NCBI GenBank assembly: GCA_017649945.1
Contig: JAGCFU010000001.1
Coordinates: 1-58,485 of the forward strand
Direction of reading: 5' to 3'
DNA length: 58,485 nucleotides
Source of the DNA: Bacteroidales bacterium
GTDB lineage: Bacteria; Bacteroidota; Bacteroidia; Bacteroidales; F082
Part shown: in pieces, positions 23,817-33,047 of the stretch
Layout: each line of letters begins with the position of its first letter
Position numbering within the stretch: the stretch's first letter is position 1
Notes under the pieces: generated by a model
Database searches by the model: none
What the model saw: only the letters and a program-made list of their open reading frames with translations
What the model was told of the DNA's origin: nothing
Program-made: the position numbers and the translations under genes

Positions 23817-25742
23817 CTACTCAAGCTTATCGATATTCGAGTCGTCCTCAACCCTCAGATTGTCGATGATGAACTTTTGACGTTGGTCGGTGTTCTTTCC
23901 CATGTAGTATTTCAAAAGCTCAGGAATCGTCATGTCGTGGCGCAGGATGATAGGCTCCAGGCGCATGTTCGGACCGATGAAATAGCTGAACTCGTCGGGC
24001 GAGATCTCACCGAGACCTTTGAATCGGGTGATTTCGGGATGAGCGCCGAGCGACTTGATGGCGTCGACACGCTCCTCGTCGGTGTAGCAATATCTCGTCT
24101 CTTTCTTGTTTCTCACACGGAACAACGGTGTCTGTAATATATACAGGTGTCCGCCGCGCACCACGTCGGGGTAGAACTGCAGGAAGAACGTGAGCATCAG
24201 CAGGCGGATGTGCATGCCGTCGACATCAGCATCGGTGGCGATGACGATGTTGTTATATCTCAGATTCTCAATCGATTCGTCGATATTTAAAGCAGCCTGC
24301 AAGAGGTTGAACTCCTCGTTTTCGTAAACGATTTTCTTTGTCAGGCCGTAGCAGTTGAGTGGTTTTCCACGGAGGCTGAACACTGCCTGTGTCTGAGCGT
24401 CGCGGCTCTTGGTGATGCTGCCCGATGCTGAGTCACCCTCGGTGATGAACAGCGTCGACTCAAGACGTTTCTCCTGGTTGGTGTTGTAATGTATGCGGCA
24501 GTCGCGGAGCTTGCGGTTGTTGAGGCTTACTTTCTTGGCGCTTTCACGGGCGAGTTTCTTGATGTTCGCCATGCCTTTGCGCTCTTTCTCGTTCTGGATG
24601 ATCTTGCGCATCAGGTTTTCCGCCACGTCGCTGTTCATGTGCAGGAACTTGTCGAAATGGCGTTTGATGATGTCGGTGATGTAAGCCCTGATGGTCGTCT
24701 CGCTCTCTTTGTCCATGTAATTCGACGAGAACTTGGTCTTTGTCTGACCCTCAAACTCGGGCTCGTCGACTTTTATCGACAATGATGCGATGAACGCGCT
24801 GCGGATGTCGGATGTCTCGTATTCTTTGTTGTAGAACTCCCTGATAGTCTTGGCAATAGCCTCGCGGAACACGTTGAGATGCGTGCCGCCGAGAGGGTTG
24901 TACTGTCCGTTGGCAAACGGGAAATACTCCTCGTTCGACGTGACGTTGGAATGCGTGAAGGCGCACTCGAAGTCGCCTTCTTTGATGTGTATGATAGGGT
25001 AGGCGCAGGTCTCAAGCTTGCCGATTTTACGGTTTAGCAGGTCGAGGAGACCGTTCTTTGCCTGATATTTCTGTCCGTTGAGAATCAATGACAAGCCGCT
25101 GTTGAGGAATGCGTAGTTCCAAATCATCTCGTCGACGTATTCCATAAGGAAATGATAGTTTCCGAACAACTCTGCGTCGGGCACGAATGTAATCTCGGTG
25201 CCGTTTTTCTGGTCTGTAGGGATGATGTCGGATTCAGAAAGCAGCTCGCCTTTCGCGAACTCTACTATTTTCGTCATGCCGTCGCGGAATGCCTGCGCGC
25301 GGAAATATGATGATGCTGCGTTGGTGGCTTTTGCGCCCACGCCGTTCAATCCCACGGCTTTCTTGAACGCGCCGGTGTTGTACTTGCCGCCGGTGTTCAT
25401 CTGTCCCATGCAGTCTTTGAGAGAGGCGAGAGGGATACCGCGTCCGTAGTCACGCACGCGTACCTTGCCGTCGTTGATGTCGATTTCGATGGTCTTTCCT
25501 GCACCCATGTTGAACTCGTCAATGCTGTTGTCGACAATCTCCTTGAGCAGGATGTAGATGCCGTCGTCGTGAGCCGAGCCGTCGCCTGCCTTGCCGATGT
25601 ACATGCCAAGACGCTTGCGGATATGCTCGTTCCACGAAAGATGCTGGATGGCATCATCAGTGTAATCGACCGGATTTACATTTGTGGTAAAGTCTAACTC
25701 GTTGTCTTCCAATACGTTATCGTCAATAATTTCTTCCGCCAT
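23817..25742 (-). CDS. parE: DNA topoisomerase IV subunit B (type IIA topoisomerase ATPase subunit)
   Basis: ATPase subunit that drives strand passage during chromosome decatenation. The 641 residues include the GHKL ATP site (EIVDNSIDEF near 68 and YGRGIPL near 100), the transducer domain, and the TOPRIM motifs LFITEGDSASGS (about 430) and IATDADVDGMHIRLLMLTFF (about 482). ParE and GyrB are close relatives; the length without the large GyrB insertion and the short acidic N-terminus favour ParE. No parC lies in the window. A TATCTTTG box at 25765-25772 (minus) supports the start. Confidence 0.9.
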   Translation of the reverse strand: MAEEIIDDNVLEDNELDFTTNVNPVDYTDDAIQHLSWNEHIRKRLGMYIGKAGDGSAHDDGIYILLKEIVDNSIDEFNMGAGKTIEIDINDGKVRVRDYGRGIPLASLKDCMGQMNTGGKYNTGAFKKAVGLNGVGAKATNAASSYFRAQAFRDGMTKIVEFAKGELLSESDIIPTDQKNGTEITFVPDAELFGNYHFLMEYVDEMIWNYAFLNSGLSLILNGQKYQAKNGLLDLLNRKIGKLETCAYPIIHIKEGDFECAFTHSNVTSNEEYFPFANGQYNPLGGTHLNVFREAIAKTIREFYNKEYETSDIRSAFIASLSIKVDEPEFEGQTKTKFSSNYMDKESETTIRAYITDIIKRHFDKFLHMNSDVAENLMRKIIQNEKERKGMANIKKLARESAKKVSLNNRKLRDCRIHYNTNQEKRLESTLFITEGDSASGSITKSRDAQTQAVFSLRGKPLNCYGLTKKIVYENEEFNLLQAALNIDESIENLRYNNIVIATDADVDGMHIRLLMLTFFLQFYPDVVRGGHLYILQTPLFRVRNKKETRYCYTDEERVDAIKSLGAHPEITRFKGLGEISPDEFSYFIGPNMRLEPIILRHDMTIPELLKYYMGKNTDQRQKFIIDNLRVEDDSNIDKLE

Positions 25743-25764
25743 GTTCTCAAAATTTTCTAATTTG

Positions 25765-25772
25765 CAAAGATA
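25765..25772 (-). promoter_or_regulatory. Promoter -7 box of parE
   Basis: On the minus strand this is TATCTTTG, an exact TAnnTTTG match, about 22 bases before the parE start. Confidence 0.55.
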
Positions 25773-25815
25773 CTAAAAAGTTTATTAAGTTTATAACTTT
25801 TTTAAAAAATATACC

Positions 25816-25887
25816 AGCTATTAGCCGTTAGCCATTAGCCGTTAGTTTTTTTTGGCTAATAGCTAATGGCTAGTTGCTAATGGCTAA
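25816..25887. repeat. Palindromic TTAGCC(A/G)TTAGC repeat cluster
   Basis: Several copies of TTAGCCRTTAGC face inverse copies (GGCTAATAGCTAATGGC) around a T-rich centre, so the whole can fold into a long imperfect hairpin. It lies between the divergent parE and EamA genes. Related sequence lies at 44121-44170 and, more distantly, at 43487-43524. Confidence 0.7.
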
Positions 25888-25902
25888 AATTTTGTATTTT
25901 TG
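25874..25902 (+). promoter_or_regulatory. Promoter of the EamA transporter gene
   Basis: TTG (25874-25876) lies within the repeat cluster, and TATTTTTG (25895-25902) follows after 18 bases. The start codon is 27 bases downstream. Confidence 0.55.
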
Positions 25903-25928
25903 CACGTTTTTTTGAGGAAATAATTTTA

Positions 25929-26825
25929 ATGCAACAGTCAATAACTTCAAATAAAAAGATTTTCGGCACTATCTGCGGCATTCTTGCGGCGGTGTTCTAC
26001 GGCACCAATCCTCTTGGCGCGCTGAAGCTTTACGAGCAGGGCATGAACACCAACTCGGTGCTTTTCAGCCGCTTCAGCTTGGCATGGATTATCATCTCTA
26101 TCATATTGATTATCAGGAAAGAAAGCCTGAAAGTGACAAAAAAAGAGTTCGGCACTCTAACTGCTCTCGGACTGCTTTTCACGGCTTCTTCAATGACGCT
26201 TTATTTCAGCTTCAAATACATCGCGGCAGGCGTGGCTTCGACGCTTCTGTTCACTTATCCAATCATGACGGCGGTGATAATGGGCTTGTTTTTCAAGGAG
26301 AAAGCCGGTTTTAAGACGGTTTTGGCAATCATATTGTCGCTCGTTGGCGTGCTTTTGCTTTATTGGAGCGATGCCGGCGGCGCTTTAAACACTCTCGGCG
26401 TGATTCTGGTGCTCGTTTCGGCTCTCACTTACGCCATCTACATCATAGTGGTGAACCGTTGTCCGCTTGAGATGTCGTCGTTTAAGATAAACTTCTACGT
26501 GGTGCTGTACTGCGCCATCGGGATGGCGGTGTTTGCTTGGCTTACCGGACAGCCTCTGCGCCTTCCTCACAACGCCGTGAGCTGGTTTTATTCTGTGTGG
26601 CTCGCCGTCGTTCCAGCCACATTGTCGCTCGTTTTGATGGTCTACGCCTCGAAATATGTCGGAGCAACCCCGACAGCAATCCTCGGCGCTCTCGAGCCTC
26701 TGACAGCCGTTATAATCGGCATCTTTGTCTTCAACGAGCCATTCGGCATACGCCTCGCAATAGGTATCGTATTGATTCTCAGTGCTGTGATGATCACTGC
26801 TTATCAGCCGAAGAGAAAAAATTAA
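25929..26825 (+). CDS. EamA/DMT-family transporter
   Basis: A 298-residue inner-membrane protein with ten predicted membrane segments in two EamA halves (about 12-150 and 160-292), the standard drug/metabolite transporter layout. The second half has YASKYVGATPTAILGALEPLTAVIIG, a typical EamA segment. The substrate cannot be read from sequence; relatives export amino acids or other small metabolites. The gene stands alone and is followed by two inverted-repeat structures before the convergent flippase gene. Confidence 0.85.
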   Translation: MQQSITSNKKIFGTICGILAAVFYGTNPLGALKLYEQGMNTNSVLFSRFSLAWIIISIILIIRKESLKVTKKEFGTLTALGLLFTASSMTLYFSFKYIAAGVASTLLFTYPIMTAVIMGLFFKEKAGFKTVLAIILSLVGVLLLYWSDAGGALNTLGVILVLVSALTYAIYIIVVNRCPLEMSSFKINFYVVLYCAIGMAVFAWLTGQPLRLPHNAVSWFYSVWLAVVPATLSLVLMVYASKYVGATPTAILGALEPLTAVIIGIFVFNEPFGIRLAIGIVLILSAVMITAYQPKRKN

Positions 26826-26834
26826 ACTTCTTCC

Positions 26835-26904
26835 ACAATATGCAAACATCAGTCTGGGTAAATGCTATCGCATTCACCGCAAGGCCTGATTTTTTGCATA
26901 TTGT
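26835..26904. repeat. Long-range inverted repeat with an internal hairpin
   Basis: ACAATATGCAAA (26835-26846) is exactly inverse to TTTGCATATTGT (26893-26904). The arms can extend with one bulge through ATCAG/CTGAT. The interior contains AATGC-TATC-GCATT. No T-run follows, so it is not a classical terminator. Confidence 0.55.
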
Positions 26905-26929
26905 TTCAGACTGCCTGTATATTTAAAGA

Positions 26930-26984
26930 CCATATAAAAATTAGGCCTTAGAAGGGTAAGACTTCGAGACTGATTTTTATATGG
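26930..26984. terminator. Inverted repeat between convergent genes, likely terminator
   Basis: CCATATAAAAAT (26930-26941) and ATTTTTATATGG (26973-26984) are exact inverse copies, followed by TTTTT on the plus strand. The position between convergent stops fits a terminator for the EamA transcript. Confidence 0.5.
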
Positions 26985-27002
26985 TTTTTAATAATCGTTC
27001 AA

Positions 27003-28325
27003 TTATTTTATAATCAATGATTTTACTTCAGCAAATAACATCTTCACGTTTTCTTTAGTGACAAGCAATTCCTTTGCGGAAATTTTGTTGATTTTCTTGA
27101 AGACTATCCACTGGTAAAGTATTGTGGCAAAATGAGTTATAGAGGCTGAGATACCTGCGCCGACCATTCCGAACGGCGGAATCAAGAGGTAAAGCGAAGG
27201 GATTGTGACCGCCAGGCCGACCAAGGCACCGTAAAGGTTGTGCTTGGGATTGTTGACGCCAGAAAAATAATGGCAAAAGACCAGGTTTGCGGCCATGAAG
27301 ACGACGCCAGGCGACAAAGCTATCATCACCACTCGCATCTCGGCAAAATTGGCTGTAAAGAGCCAGGAATAAACGCTGGTTGGGATGATGCAGACTATAA
27401 AGAGGCAGATTGTGGTCAAAACTACGGCGGTCTTCAGCAGCTGTGTGGTGATTTTTGCAGCTAACTCGTTGTCAGTCAGGTTGCTAATCTTTGAAAACTG
27501 CACCATGGCGATGCTCTGTCCGATCATCTTCGGGGCTTCAGATACCTGGGTGGCGGCGTTGTAAACTCCAACCTTGGCATCACCCCAGAATCCTTTGATA
27601 ATAAATAAGCTGAGGCGGCGGTTAAGCGTCGAGACAAGGGTAGAAAGCTGGATGATGGTGCCGAATTTGAACATCTCCCTGATGGTCTCGCGCATGGAAT
27701 CGTTGCCTTTTTCCTTCAGGTAAGGCCAGATCTGGGTCAGACCGCAGAGATAACCGATGGTATAACCGGTGAGAAGCGAGAAAACGAAAGCATCGGCGTT
27801 TCGGATGTCAAGCACGAAGATGTAGAACAGCATTGAGCACATCTGCGTCATGAACTGTATGATAAACAATTTGTTTTTCGCCCCGATGCGCTCCTTGCCA
27901 AGCAGGGTGGTGAGGTTGAAGTTGTGCAGACTGTAGATAAAAACCAGCAGTAGCACGATCACTTGATAGCCTTCGGGAATGAATTCAGCGCCTTTGCCAA
28001 GGAATTTTGTGAAATAATGTGAAATATTATCAGGGATAAACGAAAAAATATAGATTAGCAGCGCATAAAACGCCACTATCAGAACACTCCAAATGTACGA
28101 AATCTTGAATAAGGTCCGGTATGATTTCCTTGGGGTGAAGTAAATGAGTCCGCTACCTGCCAGAAACTCCACTCCGATAAGCATAATCGACACATCGAGC
28201 AGCACTATGCCGCCGATTCCCCACGCCTCCGCACCGAGATAATGCGTGCCAAACCACAACGTCACGAAGTTGCAGATGGCGTTGAGTGCCTGAGTGCCGA
28301 ATGTGCCGAAAATCTTCTTAATCAT
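27003..28325 (-). CDS. Polysaccharide flippase, MATE/Wzx-like
   Basis: A 440-residue protein with 12 to 14 hydrophobic segments spread along its length and few large loops, typical of oligosaccharide flippases that move lipid-linked glycans across the inner membrane. I choose the start at 28325 (MIKKIFGTFGTQALNAICNFVTLWFG), which overlaps the stop of the upstream gene by 8 bases; the open frame upstream of it lies entirely within that gene. It forms an operon with the formyltransferase fusion gene. Its role in O-antigen, capsule or exopolysaccharide export is inferred from this context. Confidence 0.82.
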   Translation of the reverse strand: MIKKIFGTFGTQALNAICNFVTLWFGTHYLGAEAWGIGGIVLLDVSIMLIGVEFLAGSGLIYFTPRKSYRTLFKISYIWSVLIVAFYALLIYIFSFIPDNISHYFTKFLGKGAEFIPEGYQVIVLLLVFIYSLHNFNLTTLLGKERIGAKNKLFIIQFMTQMCSMLFYIFVLDIRNADAFVFSLLTGYTIGYLCGLTQIWPYLKEKGNDSMRETIREMFKFGTIIQLSTLVSTLNRRLSLFIIKGFWGDAKVGVYNAATQVSEAPKMIGQSIAMVQFSKISNLTDNELAAKITTQLLKTAVVLTTICLFIVCIIPTSVYSWLFTANFAEMRVVMIALSPGVVFMAANLVFCHYFSGVNNPKHNLYGALVGLAVTIPSLYLLIPPFGMVGAGISASITHFATILYQWIVFKKINKISAKELLVTKENVKMLFAEVKSLIIK

Positions 28326-29952
28326 GGTGCTTTTGCCTCCATTGTTGTATAAATCCTTTCCAAGTGAACGTGAACCGTTTGGCATCGAACACTGTGATTC
28401 CGCCATCGCTGTTGATGGTGTGGATGCCTTTGTCATACGGCGTGTTATTGAAAGGTTTTATGTCTTTTATCGCTTCTTCAATATATTGATATTCATTAAG
28501 TTGAATAATCTTATTTAAAGTAATACTTTCACCATAGTGACGGGTGCTGTTTTGTGCCGGACGTATCAATTCTCCGTCGATATTTTGCATCTTTCCGGCC
28601 ATTCGCGAGTTGCTGCAATCGACCTTCACAGGGTTGTTGTAATGCGGTCGGTACGGCCCTCGCAAATCGTCAGCGACAAATATAAATAGGTGAGTGTGTG
28701 GGTGGGTTTGCGGTGTCGTGAACAGATAAAATCTGTCATTGTGAATGAATAATGTCGTGTCAACAAATTTACCTTCTAACAAATCACAATCGAACGTCAA
28801 TCTATCGTTATCAAATCGATATAAAGAGATTTTGTTCGTTTTATTTGCCTCCGGGATGCAATATATTTGTCCTTGATAATCAAATACATAAGGGTAGGAG
28901 CGGTGCTCCGGAAATCTTGCTATTTTGTGATACACCTCGAAATTCTCCGATTTTTTCGCCATCGCGAGGTCGGCCTTGCCGTTTTTGTTTGAAAACCATT
29001 CAAAAAACAGATAGGTGTCGTTGTCGTTTGAAATGACAAACGGATCGGCAAAATAATCGGATTTCGGCGGTTTCAACCAATGGATTTCATTGGAATTTGT
29101 GTTGAAATAATACCCCACATTCCAATCTTCCTGTTTGAACAAATAATTCCAGTGGAAAACGACCTTGCGCCAGATGCACAGCCAGAAATATTTCAACATC
29201 TTGCAATTCTTCGGCGGATGCATTATCGGAGCCTTCGACTGTGACAGTTCCGGCTCAAGTTTTCCGTTGACAATCAGGTCTTTACACACTTGCAATGGCA
29301 AGAACGCCGATTCCGTCAACAAACGGTTGAGATGGAATTTATATGAATGTAAAACCGTGTCGAACTGTATCCTTTTGAGAATAAGCCCTTTGTCCAACTC
29401 ATCGGTGAGCTGCTGCAAAATCACGCCATTTGCCGGAATCTTTCGCATGAACTCCCAAAATCCGGGAGGTCCGCCACGCACAACACGTTCATCGTCATGA
29501 TGATACGACCAGATTCCAAATTTTGCGCTCGTCAAAACATCGCCACGGATGATGTCGAAGCCGAAACGCAGGATGAAATCGAGGTCGTAGGAACGGATTT
29601 GTTCAACGTCTTCGGATTTGAAATACGTGGAAATGCCTTTTTTCTGTGGAATTACCGTCATGGATGCAGGAGATTTCTCCACTTCGCTTCGTTCCGGTAG
29701 AATTGACGTTGACTTTTTTGCCTCAGGTTTGAAAAAATATCTATGCCAAACCCTGAACAGAACCTGTCGGTAAGGATAATGCAAGACCTTGTCGGAAAAC
29801 GATTTGTATGGTTTCGATTCGTCGCCGTTCTTGATAATCAACGACAATTCTATACCGTTGTTTATCAACAGCTTAACGGTGTCAAACTGCCATTGCTCGA
29901 CGGTGTCGCCATCGACCATAATGCCAAACCGAATCTTTCTGTTCAAATCCAT
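28318..29952 (-). CDS. Formyltransferase-like / GIPC-transferase-like beta-propeller fusion
   Basis: A 544-residue two-part protein. The N-terminal 240 residues resemble methionyl-tRNA formyltransferase-type enzymes (DFILRFGFDIIRGDVL, then WSYHHDDERVVRGGPPGFWEF, then QLTDELDKGLIL), a group that includes sugar N-formyltransferases. Residues from about 270 to 520 contain repeated propeller blades (DYFADPFVISNDNDTYLFFEW, PEHRSYPYVFDYQGQIYCIPEA) like the domain named after plant glucosamine inositolphosphorylceramide transferases. The catalytic HxSLLP motif of true formyltransferases is changed to HHDDERVVRGG. Likely role: modifying an amino sugar or acting as a glycosyl-type transferase in surface glycan assembly. 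Confidence 0.7.
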   Translation of the reverse strand: MDLNRKIRFGIMVDGDTVEQWQFDTVKLLINNGIELSLIIKNGDESKPYKSFSDKVLHYPYRQVLFRVWHRYFFKPEAKKSTSILPERSEVEKSPASMTVIPQKKGISTYFKSEDVEQIRSYDLDFILRFGFDIIRGDVLTSAKFGIWSYHHDDERVVRGGPPGFWEFMRKIPANGVILQQLTDELDKGLILKRIQFDTVLHSYKFHLNRLLTESAFLPLQVCKDLIVNGKLEPELSQSKAPIMHPPKNCKMLKYFWLCIWRKVVFHWNYLFKQEDWNVGYYFNTNSNEIHWLKPPKSDYFADPFVISNDNDTYLFFEWFSNKNGKADLAMAKKSENFEVYHKIARFPEHRSYPYVFDYQGQIYCIPEANKTNKISLYRFDNDRLTFDCDLLEGKFVDTTLFIHNDRFYLFTTPQTHPHTHLFIFVADDLRGPYRPHYNNPVKVDCSNSRMAGKMQNIDGELIRPAQNSTRHYGESITLNKIIQLNEYQYIEEAIKDIKPFNNTPYDKGIHTINSDGGITVFDAKRFTFTWKGFIQQWRQKHHD

Positions 29953-30023
29953 TGTACTAAATAAAGCGCAAAATTAACGAAATTATTTTATAAAATAAAA
30001 AATCATGGCAATAATATTTTGCG

Positions 30024-30031
30024 TATCTTTG
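30024..30031 (+). promoter_or_regulatory. Promoter -7 box of the GT2 gene
   Basis: TATCTTTG lies 18 bases before the ATG and matches the Bacteroidetes -7 consensus. The -33 region is weak. Confidence 0.5.
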
Positions 30032-30048
30032 CAGTTTGAACAAAAGTA

Positions 30049-32007
30049 ATGAAGCTTTCGGTCGTCATAGTAAACTATAACGTTGAGCATTTTCTCGAAC
30101 AGTGCTTGTATTCGGTGCGTCGCGCGATGCAAGGCATTGAAGGTGAGGTGTTTGTGGTCGACAACAACTCCGTCGACGGCTCTCTGAAGATGCTCGCGGC
30201 GAAGTTCCCGGAGGTGAAAGTCATCGCAAATAAAGACAACGTAGGCTTTGCGAAAGCTAACAATCAGGCGATAAGGATATCGGAAGGGGAGTATGTGCTG
30301 CTTCTGAACCCCGACACTGTAGTCGAGGACGACACTTTCAGCAAGTGCATCGCTTTCATGGACTCGCATCCCGACGCTGGCGGACTCGGCGTGAAGATGG
30401 TCGACGGCAAAGGACAGTTCCTGCCTGAATCGAAACGCGGACTTCCGACACCGATGACGGCTTTCTATAAGATTTTCGGGCTTTCAAAGCTGTTCCCGCA
30501 CTCGAAACGATTCTCGAAATATCATCTCGGATATCTCCCTGAGAATGAAGTCAATTCTGTGGATATTCTTGCAGGCGCCTACATGCTCATGCGTCGCGAA
30601 ACCCTTGACAAATGCGGACTTCTCGACGAGACGTTCTTCATGTACGGCGAGGATATCGACCTCTCGTACCGCATCACCTTGGCGGGATACAAAAACTACT
30701 ATTTCCCGGAGACACGCATCATACATTACAAAGGCGAGAGCACCAAGAAAACCAGCGTGAACTACGTGCTGGTGTTTTACAAGGCGATGGAGATTTTCGC
30801 AAAGAAACATTTTGGTAAAAATCGCGCCAGGACGTTCTCGTTTTTCATCAATTTCGCCATATATTTCAGGGCTTTCCTCGCGTTGATGTCGCAGTTCTTA
30901 GGCAAGGTTTACATGCCGCTCATCGACGTTACGTTGGGTTATGCAGGTCTCGCAACCGTCAGCTATTTCTGGGGACATTTCATGATTTACAATGGTGCCG
31001 GCTCATATCCGATAACGCCGCTGTTCTCGATAATACTGCCGGTATACATCCTGATTTGGCTCACTACGGCGTATTTCACCGGCGGTTACGACAAACCTTA
31101 CCGCATCTCGCCGGCAACAGGAGGCATCCTGATTGGCAGCGTGCTAATCCTCATGCTATACGCTTTGTTGCCGACAAGCCTGCGTTTTTCGAGGGCTTTG
31201 ATACTCTTCGGAACGCTTTGGATGGCACTTCAAATGACTTCAAGTAGAACTTTAGGTTACTTACTTAAACTCGCTGATTTTCAATATGGTAGAAATGCGA
31301 AAAAACGCTTCTTGGTTATTGGAAATTCTGACGAGACGCAACGTGTCGAACAGCTTCTGAAGAGCACTTCCATCAAGCCGGATTTCATCGGATTGGTGGC
31401 TCCGAATAACAGCTTTGAGGTGCCTGAAAACTACCTCGGAAACCTCACCCAGGTGCCTGACATCATCGGAATTTACAAGATCACTGAGATAATTTTCTGC
31501 TCGAAAGACATCACGCATCAGGAAATCATCGATAAAATGGTGGAGTGGCATGCTAACGACCTCGATTACAAGATTGCGCCGGTCGACACATTGTCAATAA
31601 TCGGAAGCAACTCAATCAACACTCGTGGCGACCTCTATACCGTTGATATTAAGACGATTAACACAGTCCCGAACAAACGAAAGAAACGTCTTTTCGACTT
31701 CTCAGTATCGTTTTTCGGCATCGTTTTCTGGATTTTTATGGCTTGGTTCATCAGAAAACCTGTGAAATTCCTCGTCGACTGCCTCAGAGTGTTGTTCGGA
31801 AAATATTCATGGGTAGGGTATTGTCCGACTGAAACCGTTGACGGTCAGCGACTTCCTGAGATTAAACCGGGCATATACAATCCTTCATCCATTGTCGCCA
31901 ATGAACTCGACGACGAGGCGCGTAACCGTTTGAATGTTATGTACGCCAGAGATTATACCGTTCTTAAAGACATAAATATCTTGACAAGAATGTTACTGAA
32001 ACGATAA
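30049..32007 (+). CDS. GT2 glycosyltransferase fused to a reduced polyprenyl glycosylphosphotransferase-like region
   Basis: A 652-residue membrane protein. Residues 1-240 are a family 2 glycosyltransferase (SVVIVNYNVEHFLEQC, LLLNPDTVVEDD, GEDIDLSYR), similar to rhamnosyl-type enzymes. Four or five membrane segments follow (about 260-400), then a nucleotide-binding-like domain (KKRFLVIGNSDE, about 420-540), both as in polyprenyl glycosylphosphotransferases such as WbaP. The final 110 residues keep the start (KKRLFDFSVSFFGI), WVGYCP, LPEIKPGI and the closing YTVLKDINILTRML of the sugar-transferase domain, but the middle with KFRSM and DELPQ is missing. That half should be catalytically dead. 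Confidence 0.82.
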   Translation: MKLSVVIVNYNVEHFLEQCLYSVRRAMQGIEGEVFVVDNNSVDGSLKMLAAKFPEVKVIANKDNVGFAKANNQAIRISEGEYVLLLNPDTVVEDDTFSKCIAFMDSHPDAGGLGVKMVDGKGQFLPESKRGLPTPMTAFYKIFGLSKLFPHSKRFSKYHLGYLPENEVNSVDILAGAYMLMRRETLDKCGLLDETFFMYGEDIDLSYRITLAGYKNYYFPETRIIHYKGESTKKTSVNYVLVFYKAMEIFAKKHFGKNRARTFSFFINFAIYFRAFLALMSQFLGKVYMPLIDVTLGYAGLATVSYFWGHFMIYNGAGSYPITPLFSIILPVYILIWLTTAYFTGGYDKPYRISPATGGILIGSVLILMLYALLPTSLRFSRALILFGTLWMALQMTSSRTLGYLLKLADFQYGRNAKKRFLVIGNSDETQRVEQLLKSTSIKPDFIGLVAPNNSFEVPENYLGNLTQVPDIIGIYKITEIIFCSKDITHQEIIDKMVEWHANDLDYKIAPVDTLSIIGSNSINTRGDLYTVDIKTINTVPNKRKKRLFDFSVSFFGIVFWIFMAWFIRKPVKFLVDCLRVLFGKYSWVGYCPTETVDGQRLPEIKPGIYNPSSIVANELDDEARNRLNVMYARDYTVLKDINILTRMLLKR

Positions 32008-32013
32008 TTTTTG

Positions 32014-32021
32014 TATTTTTG
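32014..32021 (+). promoter_or_regulatory. Promoter -7 box of nusB
   Basis: TATTTTTG, followed by CAAACTC, stands about 30 bases before the nusB ATG. The -33 element is not clear. Confidence 0.45.
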
Positions 32022-32050
32022 CAAACTCAAATTTTTTATTAAAAAAGATT

Positions 32051-33022
32051 ATGTTAAACAGAAGGTTTTTGAGAATCAAGGTGTTACAAGCCCTCTATGC
32101 TTATATAGAGTCGGGCGAGAGCAACATCAACAACGGAGTTAAGAATCTGCTTGAGAGCATCGACAAACTGTACGAGCTTTTTATCTGGCAGCTGTCGTTT
32201 CTCGTTGAAACAAAACGCTATGCGGAGAATAAGATTACCGAAAACAAGCATAAATACATCCCTACATACGAGGATTTGCACCCGAATCTGAAATATGTCA
32301 ACAACCGTCTGCTTAACTTGATTGAGGATAACGTCGATTTCAAGAAACAGGAGGCTGCGCTGAAGATTAACTGGGCCGACGACCATCAGGATGTGGTGAA
32401 AAAGTACTATGTCATGATGAAAGATACCCCGGAATACAAGAAATATATGGCTGCCAAGACCGACAGCTTCGCCGAAGACCGTAAGTTCATCGTCACGATG
32501 ATTACCAATTATTTCGCCGACCTCGACGTGCTTCAGGATTTCTACGAAGACAAGAGCATTTATTTCTGCGACGACTATCATCTGGTTAGCTCAATGCTCA
32601 TCGAGTTTATCAGCAAGATGAAGAACTTCGACGTCAACTCTAAGCTGCCTTCGATTTACAAGGAAGACACCGCCGAGAAGAATGCCGATGAGAAATTTAT
32701 CCAGGATTTGTTCCGCGAGACGATGAACCATTATGAGGAATTCGGTCAACTCATCGCCGACAACACCAACAACTGGGAGAAAGAGCGTATCTGCCTGATG
32801 GACATGATAATCCTGAAGATGGCTCTTGCCGAATTTGTGTGCTTCCCCTTCATCCCGGTGAAGGTCTCGATGAACGAATATATTGAGATTTCCAAGTATT
32901 TCAGCACGCCTAAGAGCAAGATTTTCGTGAACGGAATCCTCGACAAATTGGCTAAGAAACTCACCGAAGCCGGAAAAATCAAGAAAAATGGCATCGGATT
33001 GCTCGACAATAAAATATTCTGA
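32051..33022 (+). CDS. nusB: Transcription antitermination factor NusB
   Basis: Binds boxA RNA with S10 to prevent early termination of rRNA transcription. At 323 residues it is about twice the E. coli length, as usual in Bacteroidetes. The opening LNRRFLRIKVLQALYAY is the conserved NusB start, and the C-terminal third (about 225-310) has the family core WEKERICLMDMIILKMALAEF and VSMNEYIEISKYFSTPKSKIFVNGILDKL. The middle is a phylum-typical insertion. It is followed by porQ, whose start lies 25 bases after the stop. Confidence 0.92.
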   Translation: MLNRRFLRIKVLQALYAYIESGESNINNGVKNLLESIDKLYELFIWQLSFLVETKRYAENKITENKHKYIPTYEDLHPNLKYVNNRLLNLIEDNVDFKKQEAALKINWADDHQDVVKKYYVMMKDTPEYKKYMAAKTDSFAEDRKFIVTMITNYFADLDVLQDFYEDKSIYFCDDYHLVSSMLIEFISKMKNFDVNSKLPSIYKEDTAEKNADEKFIQDLFRETMNHYEEFGQLIADNTNNWEKERICLMDMIILKMALAEFVCFPFIPVKVSMNEYIEISKYFSTPKSKIFVNGILDKLAKKLTEAGKIKKNGIGLLDNKIF

Positions 33023-33047
33023 CGTTACAAACGTTATTGATTATAAA

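Noticed and set aside
25800-25890. A CRISPR array suggested by repeated TTAGCC units
   Set aside because: The units are short, palindromic and unevenly spaced, with no unique spacers and no cas genes nearby.
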